The notes: a model not told the origin generated them from the sequence alone. A DNA stretch of 64,000 nt from JAXHMM01 sp964528445 (GCA_964528445.1 CAZGSL010000001.1:1-64000); one strand, 5' to 3'. Shown: positions 25,297-34,513, counted from the stretch's first letter. Numbers and translations are program-made.

Positions 25297-26700
25297 ATGT
25301 CTGACTACCAATTTTTTGAACAGGTCAATCGCGCGTTTGACAAAGCCGCTAAATACTGCCGGTTTGAAAAAGGATTGCTCGACCAGATAAAAATCTGTAA
25401 CAACGTCTATCACGTAACTTTTCCACTTCGCAGGGACGACGGCACCATTGAGGTTATCCAGGGCTGGAGGGTGGAGCACAGCCATCACAAATTGCCCACC
25501 AAGGGGGGAATCCGCTTCAGCAAGCATGTGAACGAAGATGAGACCATGGCGCTGGCCGCGCTGATGAGCTACAAGTGTGCGGTGGTGGACGTGCCTTTCG
25601 GCGGTGCGAAGGGGGGCGTCAAGATCGACAAGGCCGCCTATTCCGACGCGGAGATTGAGAGGATCACGCGCCGCTATACCTTTGAGTTGATCAAAAAGGA
25701 TTTTATCGGTCCGGGTACCGACGTCCCCGCGCCCGACTACGGTACCGGGGAGCGGGAGATGGGGTGGATCATGGATACCTTCCGCCAGCTCAATTCCAAC
25801 ATCAACGCCGAAGCCTGTGTGACCGGCAAGCCCGTGCCGCAGGGAGGAATTCGCGGCCGGACGGAGGCTACGGGGCGCGGAGTATATTTTGGCATAAGGG
25901 AGGCCTGCGATAACAGGGAGGATATGGAGGAGCTGGGACTGGATCCCGGTCTTGAGGGCAAGACCTTTGTGATCCAGGGCCTTGGCAACGTGGGATATCA
26001 CGCCGCCAAATACCTGATTGAAGGAGGGGCCAAAATGGTGGGAGTGGCCGAAATCGAAGGGTCCATCTACGACGAGGACGGAATTGAGCTGGAAAAGCTG
26101 ATGGAGTACCGAGAGGAGACGGGCTCCATCCTGGATTACGGGGAGAGCAGCCAGGACGAAGACAACCGGGCGGTCCTGGAAGCGGAGTGCGACATCCTGA
26201 TACCCGCAGCCCTTGAGAATCAGATCGATGCCGGCAACGCCCCCAATGTAAAGGCGAGCATACTGGCCGAGGCCGCCAACGGGCCCACTACGGCCGACGC
26301 CCACGATATCCTGAAAGAGAAGGGCCTTCTGATCATCCCGGACAACTACCTGAATGCGGGCGGCGTTACGGTCTCCTATTTCGAATGGCTGAAAAACCTC
26401 TCCCACGTGCGTTTTGGGCGGATGGAGAAACGGTTTGAGGAGACCAGTTACCGGAAGATCCTGAGCGTGATTGAAAACATTTCCGACCGGACGTTCACCG
26501 AACAGGAACTGGATGCCCTGGCCAAGGGCGCCGGCGAATACGACCTGGTGGACTCCGGGCTGCAGGAGACCATGATCGTGGCCTACAACGAGATCAACGA
26601 ACTGCGCAAGAAACACGATATTGATCTCCGGACGGCGGCCCTGCTCAGTGCCATCGACAAGGTGGGTCTCATCTACGAACAGATGGGCATTTTCCCGTAA
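25297..26700 (+). CDS. Glutamate dehydrogenase family (Glu/Leu/Phe/Val dehydrogenase)
   Basis: 467 residues. 'HKLPTKGGIRFSKHV' near 65-80 (substrate-binding Lys), 'VVDVPFGGAKGGVKID' near 98-113 (catalytic Lys), 'GPGTDVPAPDYGTG' near 137-150, dinucleotide fold 'FVIQGLGNVGYHAAKYL' near 225-241, and 'EAANGPTT' near 323-330. The enzyme interconverts glutamate with 2-oxoglutarate and ammonium; a somewhat longer chain than the common 410-450 residues because of an insert around residue 150-175. Coenzyme preference (NAD or NADP) is not clear. Possibly has its own promoter in the 110-bp gap upstream, which also carries inverted AGTTTC/GAAACT sequences. Confidence 0.92.
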   Translation: MSDYQFFEQVNRAFDKAAKYCRFEKGLLDQIKICNNVYHVTFPLRRDDGTIEVIQGWRVEHSHHKLPTKGGIRFSKHVNEDETMALAALMSYKCAVVDVPFGGAKGGVKIDKAAYSDAEIERITRRYTFELIKKDFIGPGTDVPAPDYGTGEREMGWIMDTFRQLNSNINAEACVTGKPVPQGGIRGRTEATGRGVYFGIREACDNREDMEELGLDPGLEGKTFVIQGLGNVGYHAAKYLIEGGAKMVGVAEIEGSIYDEDGIELEKLMEYREETGSILDYGESSQDEDNRAVLEAECDILIPAALENQIDAGNAPNVKASILAEAANGPTTADAHDILKEKGLLIIPDNYLNAGGVTVSYFEWLKNLSHVRFGRMEKRFEETSYRKILSVIENISDRTFTEQELDALAKGAGEYDLVDSGLQETMIVAYNEINELRKKHDIDLRTAALLSAIDKVGLIYEQMGIFP

Positions 26701-26766
26701 CGGAATAAACGGGCCGGGAGGCGGTCCGGGAAGGGTTTCCAACAAGGACAAGGAATCATCGGTTTC

Positions 26767-26868
26767 ATGTCTCTCTCCTTTACACTCGTGATGTTTGTTC
26801 TGCCGGCGGCGATTATCGCCCTGGCCGTCATCCTTTCGGAAAAGGAAAAAGGGAGTTTCGATGGATGA
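26767..26868 (+). CDS. Symporter-associated membrane microprotein
   Basis: 33 residues: MSLSFTLVMFVLPAAIIALA (first 20) followed by VILSEKEKG and a short end. One membrane helix (about 5-23) and a charged cytoplasmic tail. The stop codon TGA (26866-26868) overlaps the symporter ATG at 26861 by 8 nt in another frame, so translation is probably coupled. Such 30-40-residue single-helix proteins directly upstream of SSS-family symporters are known as symporter small accessory proteins. It lies 66 bp after the glutamate dehydrogenase gene. I found it by translating the gap; it is too short for most gene callers. Confidence 0.72.
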   Translation: MSLSFTLVMFVLPAAIIALAVILSEKEKGSFDG

Positions 26869-28354
26869 GACACAGGCGCTCAACCTGGCGGTAGATCAAT
26901 ATGCCATCTACGCATTCGTAGGCTACCTTCTGCTCTTGGTGGGCATAGGGGTCTACTCCGTACGATTCTCCTCCAGGGGTATCAGCGAATACTTCATCGG
27001 GGGACGTAAAATGGGGCGGTTCGTGGTCGCCCTCTCGGCCGTGGTCTCCGGCCGCAGCGCCTGGCTGCTCCTCGGGGTGACCGGGATGGCTTACTCCCAG
27101 GGCGCCAACGCCGTCTGGGCGGTGGTCGGGTATACTGTCGTCGAGCTCTTTCTCTTTCTCTATTACGCGCGGCGCCTGCGCAACTTCAGTGAGACCTACG
27201 ACTGTATTACGGTGCCGGACTTCTTCGCGGAACGGTTCAACGACCGGAACGGATATCTCCGAATGGCCCTGGTGGCGGTGTTTCTGATCTTCATGGTAGG
27301 CTACGTCTCGGCCCAGTTCGTGGCGGGCGGCAAGGCTTTCGCCTCCAGCTTCCAGATGGACCAGACCACGGGCATCATCCTGTCGGCGATAATCATCCTG
27401 GCCTATACGGTAGTGGGAGGCTTCCTGGCGGTCAGCCTTACCGACATGTTCCAGGCTATTTTCATGATCTTCGCCCTGGTGGTCCTGCCGATTATAGCGG
27501 TAGCCGACGCCGGCGGGCTGGGGACGGTGCTCTCGCAGCTTGCCGAAGCGGAGGGCGCCGGGTTTGTGGATCCCGTGGCCCTCGGCCTGGGCGGGCTGGC
27601 CGGGTTTCTGGGTATCGGACTCGGCTCACCGGGCAACCCCCATATCCTATCCCGCTACATGTCGATTGACGATCCTGAACAGCTGCGGTGGACCGCCGTG
27701 GTGGGGACCGTGTGGAATGTGTTGATGGGATGGGGTGCGATCTTCATCGGACTAGCCGGCCGGCTCTACTTCCCGGAGGTGGATATGCTTCCCGCCTCCG
27801 ATACCGAGAATCTCTACCCGGTACTGGCCCAGCAGCACCTCCATCCCGTCATATTCGGCGTGGTGGTGGCTTCTATCTTCGCCGCCATCATGTCCACCGC
27901 CGACTCGCAGCTCCTGGTGGCGGCCTCGGCCGTGGTACGGGACGTCTATGACCGGATCCTGCGGGTGGGTGAAGAAATACCGCAAAAGAAACTGGTCCTC
28001 TACAGCCGCGGAGTGGTCGTACTGCTGGTCGCCGTCGCCCTGGCGTTCGGGCTCCTCGCCCAGGAGCTGGTCTTCTGGCTGGTCCTGTTCGCGTGGGCGG
28101 GACTGGGAGCGGCCATCGGTCCTACCTCCATCCTCGCGCTCTACTGGAAAGGGACTACCAAGGCCGGCATATTCGCCGGACTTATCACCGGGACCACGGT
28201 CACCATCGTATGGTATTATATACCGGTGCTGAAAGACAATCTCTATGAGTTGATACCCGCCTTCTTCCTCAGCCTGCTGGCTACATGGGCCGTCAGCAAG
28301 GTCACCCGCAAGCCCGAGCGGATAGACGAGGTATTTATCGAGATGGACAGGTAG
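26861..28354 (+). CDS. Sodium:solute symporter (SSS family)
   Basis: 497 residues from the ATG at 26861, in an 8-nt overlap with the microprotein. About 13 membrane helices. SSS marks: 'SEYFIGGRKMGRFVVALSAVVSGRSAWLLLG' near 42-72, 'VGGFLAVSLTDMFQA' near 185-200, and a long stretch including 'IGLGSPGNPHILSRYMS' and 'SIFAAIMSTADSQLLVAAS' with the Ser-Thr-Ala-Asp of the sodium site. The overall pattern is closest to PutP-type proline symporters, so an amino acid or compatible solute is a sensible substrate. glgB follows 6 bp after the stop. The gene cluster with glutamate dehydrogenase may reflect amino-acid use. Confidence 0.92.
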   Translation: MDETQALNLAVDQYAIYAFVGYLLLLVGIGVYSVRFSSRGISEYFIGGRKMGRFVVALSAVVSGRSAWLLLGVTGMAYSQGANAVWAVVGYTVVELFLFLYYARRLRNFSETYDCITVPDFFAERFNDRNGYLRMALVAVFLIFMVGYVSAQFVAGGKAFASSFQMDQTTGIILSAIIILAYTVVGGFLAVSLTDMFQAIFMIFALVVLPIIAVADAGGLGTVLSQLAEAEGAGFVDPVALGLGGLAGFLGIGLGSPGNPHILSRYMSIDDPEQLRWTAVVGTVWNVLMGWGAIFIGLAGRLYFPEVDMLPASDTENLYPVLAQQHLHPVIFGVVVASIFAAIMSTADSQLLVAASAVVRDVYDRILRVGEEIPQKKLVLYSRGVVVLLVAVALAFGLLAQELVFWLVLFAWAGLGAAIGPTSILALYWKGTTKAGIFAGLITGTTVTIVWYYIPVLKDNLYELIPAFFLSLLATWAVSKVTRKPERIDEVFIEMDR

Positions 28355-28360
28355 TCCCCC

Positions 28361-30175
28361 GTGGAGCCCCTGCTCAACCATACCGAACTGGAATCGTGGA
28401 GAGGGGGCACATTTGCGGGACTTCACGAACGACTGGGAGTCCATCCGGACGACGGCGGGATGCGGTTCGCCGTCTGGGCGCCCCGGGCCGAGCAGGTATA
28501 TGTGACGGGCGATTTCAGCGGGTGGGATGAGCGCCGCGACCCGATGGAGAAGGAGCCCGGCAGCGGAATCTGGAGGGCCACTGTATCCGACGCCAAACCC
28601 GGCGACCGGTACAAATACGCCATTCGTTCCCAGAGCGGGGATGATGTTCGTTACAAGGCCGATCCGCTTGCTTTCCGTACCGAACATCCCCCGAAATCTG
28701 CCTCGGTGGTGCCCGAACCGGCGGACTACGAGTGGGGGGACGGAAGCTGGATGGACCAGCGTCCCGGCATCCCGCACCACCGGCGTCCCCTGGCCCTCTA
28801 TGAAGTGCACCTGGGCTCCTGGAAGAAGGAAAAGGGAGAGGTCAATTATCGTGAGATCGGGGAAGAGGTGGCCGCGTACGCTTCGGATATGGGTTTTACC
28901 CATGTTGAACTGCTCCCCCTGGCGGAACACCCCTACGGGGCCAGCTGGGGTTACCAGGTCACGGGATTTTTCGCCCCCACCTCGCGCTACGGGAAACCGG
29001 AGGAGTTGAAAGCGCTGGTGGACGCCTGCCACCGGCAGGGTGTGGGGGTCATCATGGACTGGGTGCCGGGCCATTTCCCGAAGGATGAGCACGGGCTGAT
29101 CCGGTTCGACGGCAAGCCCCTCTACGAGCATCCCGACCCGCGGCGCAGCGAGCATCCCGACTGGGGCACGCTCAACATGAACCTGGAGCGGGGGGAGGTA
29201 CGCAGCTTCCTGCTCTCCAGCGCCTGTTACTGGTGCCGGGAATTTCACATCGACGGACTGCGGGTAGATGCCGTGGCTTCCATGCTCTACCTGGATTATT
29301 CGCGGAAAGAGGGGGAGTGGCTGCCCAACATATACGGAGGGAGGCAGCACCTGGGAGCTGTCGCGTTCCTGCAGGATCTCAACGAGCGGCTGCACGAAGA
29401 GTTCCCGGGCGTGCTCACCGTCGCGGAGGAATCCACGGACTGGCCGCAGGTAACCGGGGAATCCACCGGCAAGGGACTGGGGTTTGACTTCAAGTGGAAT
29501 ATGGGCTGGATGAACGATACGCTCCATTATTTCAGTCTGGACCCGGAGGAACGCCCAGGGGAGCACCACAGCATAACCTTTTCAGGTACCTATGCCTTCA
29601 GTGAGCGGTTCATACTCCCTTTTTCCCACGACGAAGTGGTGCATCTGAAGGGATCACTCTGGGAAAAAATGCCTGGCGGGGAGAGGGAGAAGGAACGAAA
29701 CCTGAAGCTGCTCTTACTCTACTGGATCGGCTTCCCGGGCAAAAAACTGATCTTCATGGGGAGCGAATGGGGACAGAGGGGGGAGTGGGCGGAAGACGAC
29801 TCCCTGGAGTGGCATCTGCTGGAGCGCGCCCCGCACCGGCGTTTGAAGGCGTATACGGCCGAACTGCTTCGACTCTACCGGAACGAACCGGCACTGCATT
29901 GGGAGGATGCCGGCTGGGATAATTTCAGTTGGCTGGACCTGAGCGAAAAAAAGAGGGGGATTTTTCTCTTTGAGAGAAGCGATCCCGAGGGCGGCGGGCG
30001 GCTGCGCTTCCTGTTTAACTTCGGTCCGGAGAATCGGGAGCTGGATCTCGACCCCGCTCCCGTACGGTTCAGCACCACCGGCAGGGAAGGCGGGCGTTTC
30101 CCGGGCGAGGGAGAGCGCCCGATACTGAAGGCGTGTTCCGGCATTGTTCTGGCAGGCGCTCAGGAGAACGATTAG
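28361..30175 (+). CDS. glgB: 1,4-alpha-glucan branching enzyme
   Basis: 604 residues with a GTG start at 28361, only 6 bp after the symporter stop. Carbohydrate-binding module 48 at the N-terminus ('GMRFAVWAPRAEQVYVTGDFSGWD'), then a GH13 barrel with nucleophile Asp303 in 'GLRVDAV', acid/base Glu356 in 'VAEESTDW' and Asp424 in 'SHDEVVH', and a C-terminal beta domain. It lacks the extra N1 domain of the 728-residue E. coli enzyme, as many short GlgBs do. It makes alpha-1,6 branches in glycogen. No glgC, glgP or full glgA is in the window; only a half-size GlgA homologue lies 1 kb downstream. Confidence 0.94.
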   Translation: MEPLLNHTELESWRGGTFAGLHERLGVHPDDGGMRFAVWAPRAEQVYVTGDFSGWDERRDPMEKEPGSGIWRATVSDAKPGDRYKYAIRSQSGDDVRYKADPLAFRTEHPPKSASVVPEPADYEWGDGSWMDQRPGIPHHRRPLALYEVHLGSWKKEKGEVNYREIGEEVAAYASDMGFTHVELLPLAEHPYGASWGYQVTGFFAPTSRYGKPEELKALVDACHRQGVGVIMDWVPGHFPKDEHGLIRFDGKPLYEHPDPRRSEHPDWGTLNMNLERGEVRSFLLSSACYWCREFHIDGLRVDAVASMLYLDYSRKEGEWLPNIYGGRQHLGAVAFLQDLNERLHEEFPGVLTVAEESTDWPQVTGESTGKGLGFDFKWNMGWMNDTLHYFSLDPEERPGEHHSITFSGTYAFSERFILPFSHDEVVHLKGSLWEKMPGGEREKERNLKLLLLYWIGFPGKKLIFMGSEWGQRGEWAEDDSLEWHLLERAPHRRLKAYTAELLRLYRNEPALHWEDAGWDNFSWLDLSEKKRGIFLFERSDPEGGGRLRFLFNFGPENRELDLDPAPVRFSTTGREGGRFPGEGERPILKACSGIVLAGAQEND

Positions 30176-30284
30176 CCGGGTAATATTATCCTTGCCGGAA
30201 GGGCTCCTGCCATTTATGGAGCTTTAAATAGAAGATTGGTTTTAGTATCTTAGACCGTTTAAATTCTCAAATTAACAGCAATCG

Positions 30285-31112
30285 ATGGCCTTTAAACTGA
30301 ATCACCTTCCCACCAGGACGGAAAAACCGCGGGACAAGGGGATGACGCTCGTGCTGGACAAGGGATTGAGCGTCCGGCAGGTAGAGGATATTTGCGAATC
30401 GAGCTCGGGATACATTGATATTGTCAAACTGGGGTGGGGAACCAGTTACGTCACGCAGAACCTGGAGGACAAGCTGGCGATATACGACAATGCCAACATT
30501 CCCGTCTATTTTGGAGGTACTCTCTTCGAAGCCTATGTGCTCCGGGATCAGCTGGATGCCTATATGGGACTGCTTGACCGCTTCAATATTGAACATGCCG
30601 AGGTGTCCAACGGCACAATCTGGCTCTCGGATCAGCGGAAAGTGGATATTATCCGCCAGATGAGCAAGCACTTCACGATCCTGTCGGAAGTGGGAAGCAA
30701 GAATCCGAACGACATTATTCCGCCCTACAAATGGGTGAAGATGATCGAGCAGGAACTGGAGGCGGGAGCATGGAAAATCATCTGTGAGGCGAGAGAGAGC
30801 GGAACCGTAGGGGTTTTTCGACCCAACGGGGAAGTGCGTTCCGGACTGATTGATGAAATAGCCGACCAGGTGGCTGTGGAAAAGCTGATTTTTGAGGCGC
30901 CCAAAAAAGAGCAGCAAGTCTGGTTTATTAAAAAGTTTGGATCGAATGTAAATCTGGGTAATATTCAACCCCTCGAGGTCATACCTGTTGAAACGCTTCG
31001 CCTGGGTCTGCGGGGCGACACCTTGTTCGATTTCTATTCTATCGACGACGAGGACATGGATCAGTTCTACCTCGACAAGGACGATTCAGGCTCTCCCGGA
31101 AAGGACCAATAA
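30285..31112 (+). CDS. Phosphosulfolactate synthase (ComA family)
   Basis: 275 residues. 'PRDKGMTLVLDKGLSV', 'SGYIDIVKLGWGTSYVT', 'YFGGTLFEAYVL', 'AEVSNGTI' and 'ILSEVGSKNP' form the TIM-barrel pattern of ComA, which adds sulfite to phosphoenolpyruvate to give (R)-phosphosulfolactate. In archaea this begins coenzyme M synthesis; in bacteria it feeds sulfolactate or other sulfonates. No comB or comC partner lies adjacent. Length is near the archaeal enzyme (about 260). It starts a run of plus-strand genes to 35.9 kb, only 31 bp before the half-size GlgA homologue. Confidence 0.88.
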   Translation: MAFKLNHLPTRTEKPRDKGMTLVLDKGLSVRQVEDICESSSGYIDIVKLGWGTSYVTQNLEDKLAIYDNANIPVYFGGTLFEAYVLRDQLDAYMGLLDRFNIEHAEVSNGTIWLSDQRKVDIIRQMSKHFTILSEVGSKNPNDIIPPYKWVKMIEQELEAGAWKIICEARESGTVGVFRPNGEVRSGLIDEIADQVAVEKLIFEAPKKEQQVWFIKKFGSNVNLGNIQPLEVIPVETLRLGLRGDTLFDFYSIDDEDMDQFYLDKDDSGSPGKDQ

Positions 31113-31143
31113 AAACACTAACGTTTTATTTGGAATGTAATCT

Positions 31144-31956
31144 ATGAAAGTTTTATATGCCGCTGCCGAAATATCTCCCTTTGCCCGAATGACCCATACC
31201 GCGGACCTGTTGCGGTTCCTTCCTGCCTCCCTGCAGGATAAAGGGTACGAAATTCGAATACTGCTCCCGAAATACGGCAAAATAAACGACCGGCGTAACC
31301 GGCTTCATGAGGTGATTCGCCTTTCGGGAATCGAGGTGGAGGTGGGAGAAGAGACCGAGAGCATGCTTATCAAGGTCGCCAGCATACCCAACGCCAAGCT
31401 GCAGGTCTATTTCCTGGACAATGAGCGGTATTTCGCCCGCAAGGCTCTCTTCATGGATCCGGAAACGGGAGATCACTATGAGGATAACGATGAGCGAATC
31501 GTTTTTTACAATAAAGGCGTCCTGGAAACGGTTATCAAACTCGGCTGGGAGCCCGACATTATCCACTGCCACGACTGGCCGTCCGGACTGATCCCCCTCC
31601 TGGTCAAGGAGGTCTACAAGGACAACGAACTGTTTCAGAACTCCCGAATTATCTACAACATCCACCATCCCGAAAACAACGGCGTTTTTGACGAGAAACT
31701 CCTGGACTTGCTGGGCCTGGACGACTCCGTGGATACCAGCGAGCTCGTAAACGACGGGAAGGTGGATCTCCGGACGCTCGGCTTGAAATACAGCGATCAC
31801 GTGGTTACCGGCAATCAGCTCAATGATCAGCTGGACGACCTGTTCGGGGAGCTGGGCATTACTCCGACCCGCATTCAGGGGTCTCCCGAAGATGTTTCCT
31901 CACAATTTGCGGAATACTACGAAGAGATCGGTGACAACAGTGATGAAGAAGAATAA
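31144..31956 (+). CDS. Half-size glycogen-synthase-like protein (GT5 N-domain only)
   Basis: 270 residues covering only the N-terminal Rossmann half of glycogen/starch synthase. 'LYAAAEISPFARMTHTADLLRFLP' is the counterpart of the synthase opening, but the ADP-glucose-binding Lys-x-Gly-Gly is replaced by Arg-Met-Thr-His. 'LPKYGKINDRRNRLHEVIRLSG', 'VYFLDNERYFARKA' and 'PDIIHCHDWPSGLIPLL' follow. The C-terminal GT-B domain with the catalytic Glu is absent; the end is an acidic tail (EEIGDNSDEEE). This short form followed by a DUF4270 lipoprotein is a conserved pair in Bacteroidota. It is probably not a glycogen synthase; function unknown. Confidence 0.85.
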   Translation: MKVLYAAAEISPFARMTHTADLLRFLPASLQDKGYEIRILLPKYGKINDRRNRLHEVIRLSGIEVEVGEETESMLIKVASIPNAKLQVYFLDNERYFARKALFMDPETGDHYEDNDERIVFYNKGVLETVIKLGWEPDIIHCHDWPSGLIPLLVKEVYKDNELFQNSRIIYNIHHPENNGVFDEKLLDLLGLDDSVDTSELVNDGKVDLRTLGLKYSDHVVTGNQLNDQLDDLFGELGITPTRIQGSPEDVSSQFAEYYEEIGDNSDEEE

Positions 31957-31982
31957 AATTAACATTCACAAGTAGTATTTCT

Positions 31983-33215
31983 GTGCAGGGATTTGAGTAT
32001 ATCGCCGGTTACGGCAACAGACTGTTATTGATGCTGGCCGGCACACTGAGTGGAGCCCTCCTCCTGATCGGTTGCGAAGACCCCGGTTCGGTGGGGTCCG
32101 GTTTTGTGGGAGAGGAGACCAGGGTCGTAACGGACACCCTGCAGGTCGATGGATTGCAGGAGCACTCCTTCACCTCCTACTCGGGTAATCATCCCTACTT
32201 TTCGGCCGGCGGATTCAGCGACCCCCTCTTCGGCGATGTACGTACGGTCGGCTACTTGAAGCCCAATCTCCCGACCAATTCCCAGGCCGAAACGTTTCTC
32301 AACAACGCGGATATGAGGCTGGAGCTGTCTCTGGACCGGCAGCAAGTATACGGTGACTCCGTCCAGGCGGCAGAGTTTGACCTTGTAGAGGTCGGAGAAG
32401 TATGGAGGGGCGGCTCGATGCGGCTGGGAGAGCCCCTGCCCCTGGACCAAGGCAATGTCCTGGGAAGTTTTACGGTGGGAGATGACGGAACCGCGGAGGT
32501 TGAAATTGCCGATGAATGGGTCAGCCGGTACCGCAACTTTTTTCTCGGCCTGGAATCGAACCGGGATTCCCTCTACCGGTTTACGTTTCCCGGCCTGGCC
32601 GTTGTTCCCCGCAACAGCGAAAAGATGATCGCCGTGAATCCCGAGAACAGCATGTTCGTAGTGGACAATCCCGGCCTGGATACGGTCCAGGTTGGGGTCT
32701 CCACATGGGCGTACAGCCTGGAGCGAACCGTCAATAATCCCGTCCCCGAGGGCAGGTCACCCCTGCACGGTACCCTGGAGGGCGTATTGAGTTTTGACCT
32801 GCCGGCCCTTCAGGAGGCTGTGGGATCGATCAACGTCTCACGCGTGGAACTCGTGATCTACGAAGACAGCCTGGGAATGGAGAATGCCCTTGACCAAACT
32901 TCCCCGACGGCCGCGCGGCCGGATCTGCCTTCCCTGAGGCTGCACCGCGTTGAGAGGGGTACCCCTCCCGAAAGCCTGGATCCCGGCACTCCCTTGGCCG
33001 CCGGAGTGTATAATTCCGACGACGAAGCCTTTCATTTTGACCTTACGGCATTTGTGAGAGCCGGCGGACTGGAGGCGAGCGAAGGATTTGATTTTTACAT
33101 TACGGGGCCGCCCCACGACGGAGTGGTACGATCCTCCCTGATCTATAACAACGAGGCGCCACCGTCCAAGAAACCCAAATTGATCGTTACCTCGGTGCAA
33201 ACGGTAGGAAATTGA
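31983..33215 (+). CDS. DUF4270 lipoprotein
   Basis: 410 residues with a GTG start at 31983 (ATG at 32031 is possible but loses the basic n-region). Hydrophobic signal 'LLLMLAGTLSGALLLIGC' gives a lipid-modified Cys near residue 31. The mature protein is beta-rich with no catalytic motif; the pattern 'ETRVVTDTLQVDGLQEHSFTSYSG...LFGDVRTVGYLKP' fits DUF4270, a large surface/outer-membrane lipoprotein family of Bacteroidota. It follows the half-GlgA gene by 26 bp and overlaps the next gene by one base (TGATG), so all three are translated from one message. Function unknown. Confidence 0.82.
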   Translation: MQGFEYIAGYGNRLLLMLAGTLSGALLLIGCEDPGSVGSGFVGEETRVVTDTLQVDGLQEHSFTSYSGNHPYFSAGGFSDPLFGDVRTVGYLKPNLPTNSQAETFLNNADMRLELSLDRQQVYGDSVQAAEFDLVEVGEVWRGGSMRLGEPLPLDQGNVLGSFTVGDDGTAEVEIADEWVSRYRNFFLGLESNRDSLYRFTFPGLAVVPRNSEKMIAVNPENSMFVVDNPGLDTVQVGVSTWAYSLERTVNNPVPEGRSPLHGTLEGVLSFDLPALQEAVGSINVSRVELVIYEDSLGMENALDQTSPTAARPDLPSLRLHRVERGTPPESLDPGTPLAAGVYNSDDEAFHFDLTAFVRAGGLEASEGFDFYITGPPHDGVVRSSLIYNNEAPPSKKPKLIVTSVQTVGN

Positions 33216-34513
33216 TGTTGAAAAAGAGTCTCTACATACTCCTGGGCCTTCTTCTGCCGGCTGCCGCCGCGGTGGGACAGGACGACAGCATGGGCAGCGA
33301 GGGGACGATCTACTCCGAGATCGGCGTGGGTATGCCCGCCGACCTCAGTACCTCAACCGCCGAGGGACTCGGGGTATTTGGCGTCTCATTCATCGAACCC
33401 CAGGTGCCCAGCCTCTCCAATCCCGCCCAGTGGGGCTTTACCGATTACGGCATTGCCAGCGGCGGTTTCGGCATTCGGAACACCCGGGCCTCCGACCGCA
33501 GCGCACAGAGCAGCAGCATGCTGCTGTCGGCCACGGATTTTCAAATTCAGTTGCCTCTTCTTCGGCAGGAGCTGGGGATCTCGGCCGCCTTCTATCCCTC
33601 CAGCCGGTCCACCTACCGCTTTTCCCGCAGCGGAACCCGGATAGCGGGTTCAGGGGCGGATGCCGACACCCTGCAGTATGAGTTGGCGAGAAGCGGAAGC
33701 GGGGGAATCAACAACATTGAACTGGGGCTCGGCTGGAGAATTAACGACTATGTTTCGGTGGGATACGCGCCCAAGCTGGTTTTCGCATCCGTCAGAGACC
33801 GGTACAGCACGACGTTTGATTCGGACCTCCATCAATCTGCCGAATTTACCCTCCGCACCAGCGGGAGCAGTTTCGGTCACCGGTTTGGGACCTACATGAG
33901 ATTCCTGGAACCGTTCGGGGATGAAGACCGCTTGAGTTTCGGCGCGACCGTGGATATGCCGGTCTCCCTCGATGTTGACCGGGAGGAAGACAACGAGGAG
34001 CTTGTCGGCGGGACGCTCAGGCGCGAGTCCGGCGCCGTGGGTGAGGGCAAACTCCGCATGCCGGCCACGATCAGCGGGGGTGTGACCTATGCCCCCAACT
34101 CCGTATGGGCCTTTACGTCGGAAGCGCTCTATCAAAACTGGGAGGACGCGCGCTACTCCTACAGCGACGCTGACCAAGGGAGATTCACCAATCGAATCAA
34201 AATCGGGGCGGGGATGCGGTACCATCCCTTCGAGCAGATCACCGACGGCGGAATCTTCACCGCATTCAAATACCGCCTGGGAGCCTCCTACGATACGGGG
34301 CACCTGACCATAGACGGGAGGAACATCGAGACCCTGAAGTTTACGGGGGGAGTAGGCATATCCTCGGTCTCCTCCGGCTCCACGATTGATATCGGGTTTT
34401 ACTATGGGCTGCGGGGGACGGAATCACAAAATCTTGTTAAAGAAAAGATCTGGGGCTTGCGTCTTTCTCTGAATTTGGCTGAATTGGTATTCACGCGACC
34501 ACGACTTGAATAA
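33215..34513 (+). CDS. Outer-membrane beta-barrel protein, FadL/PorV-like
   Basis: 432 residues from the ATG at 33215, which shares a base with the DUF4270 stop. Signal peptide to about residue 22 (LLLPAAAAVG-Q). Mature sequence shows 'YSEIGVGMPADLSTSTAEGLGVFGVSF', 'PSLSNPAQWGFTDYG' (a plug-like Asn-Pro segment seen in OmpP1/FadL and PorV/Q-type proteins) and long amphipathic strands to the end. Its position after a DUF4270 lipoprotein suggests the two form an outer-membrane complex, which is inference. No type IX C-terminal sorting domain is seen. Confidence 0.75.
   Translation: MLKKSLYILLGLLLPAAAAVGQDDSMGSEGTIYSEIGVGMPADLSTSTAEGLGVFGVSFIEPQVPSLSNPAQWGFTDYGIASGGFGIRNTRASDRSAQSSSMLLSATDFQIQLPLLRQELGISAAFYPSSRSTYRFSRSGTRIAGSGADADTLQYELARSGSGGINNIELGLGWRINDYVSVGYAPKLVFASVRDRYSTTFDSDLHQSAEFTLRTSGSSFGHRFGTYMRFLEPFGDEDRLSFGATVDMPVSLDVDREEDNEELVGGTLRRESGAVGEGKLRMPATISGGVTYAPNSVWAFTSEALYQNWEDARYSYSDADQGRFTNRIKIGAGMRYHPFEQITDGGIFTAFKYRLGASYDTGHLTIDGRNIETLKFTGGVGISSVSSGSTIDIGFYYGLRGTESQNLVKEKIWGLRLSLNLAELVFTRPRLE

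Noticed and set aside
27752..29569. 605-residue minus-strand frame over the symporter and glgB
   Set aside because: Antisense shadow of two well-supported genes.
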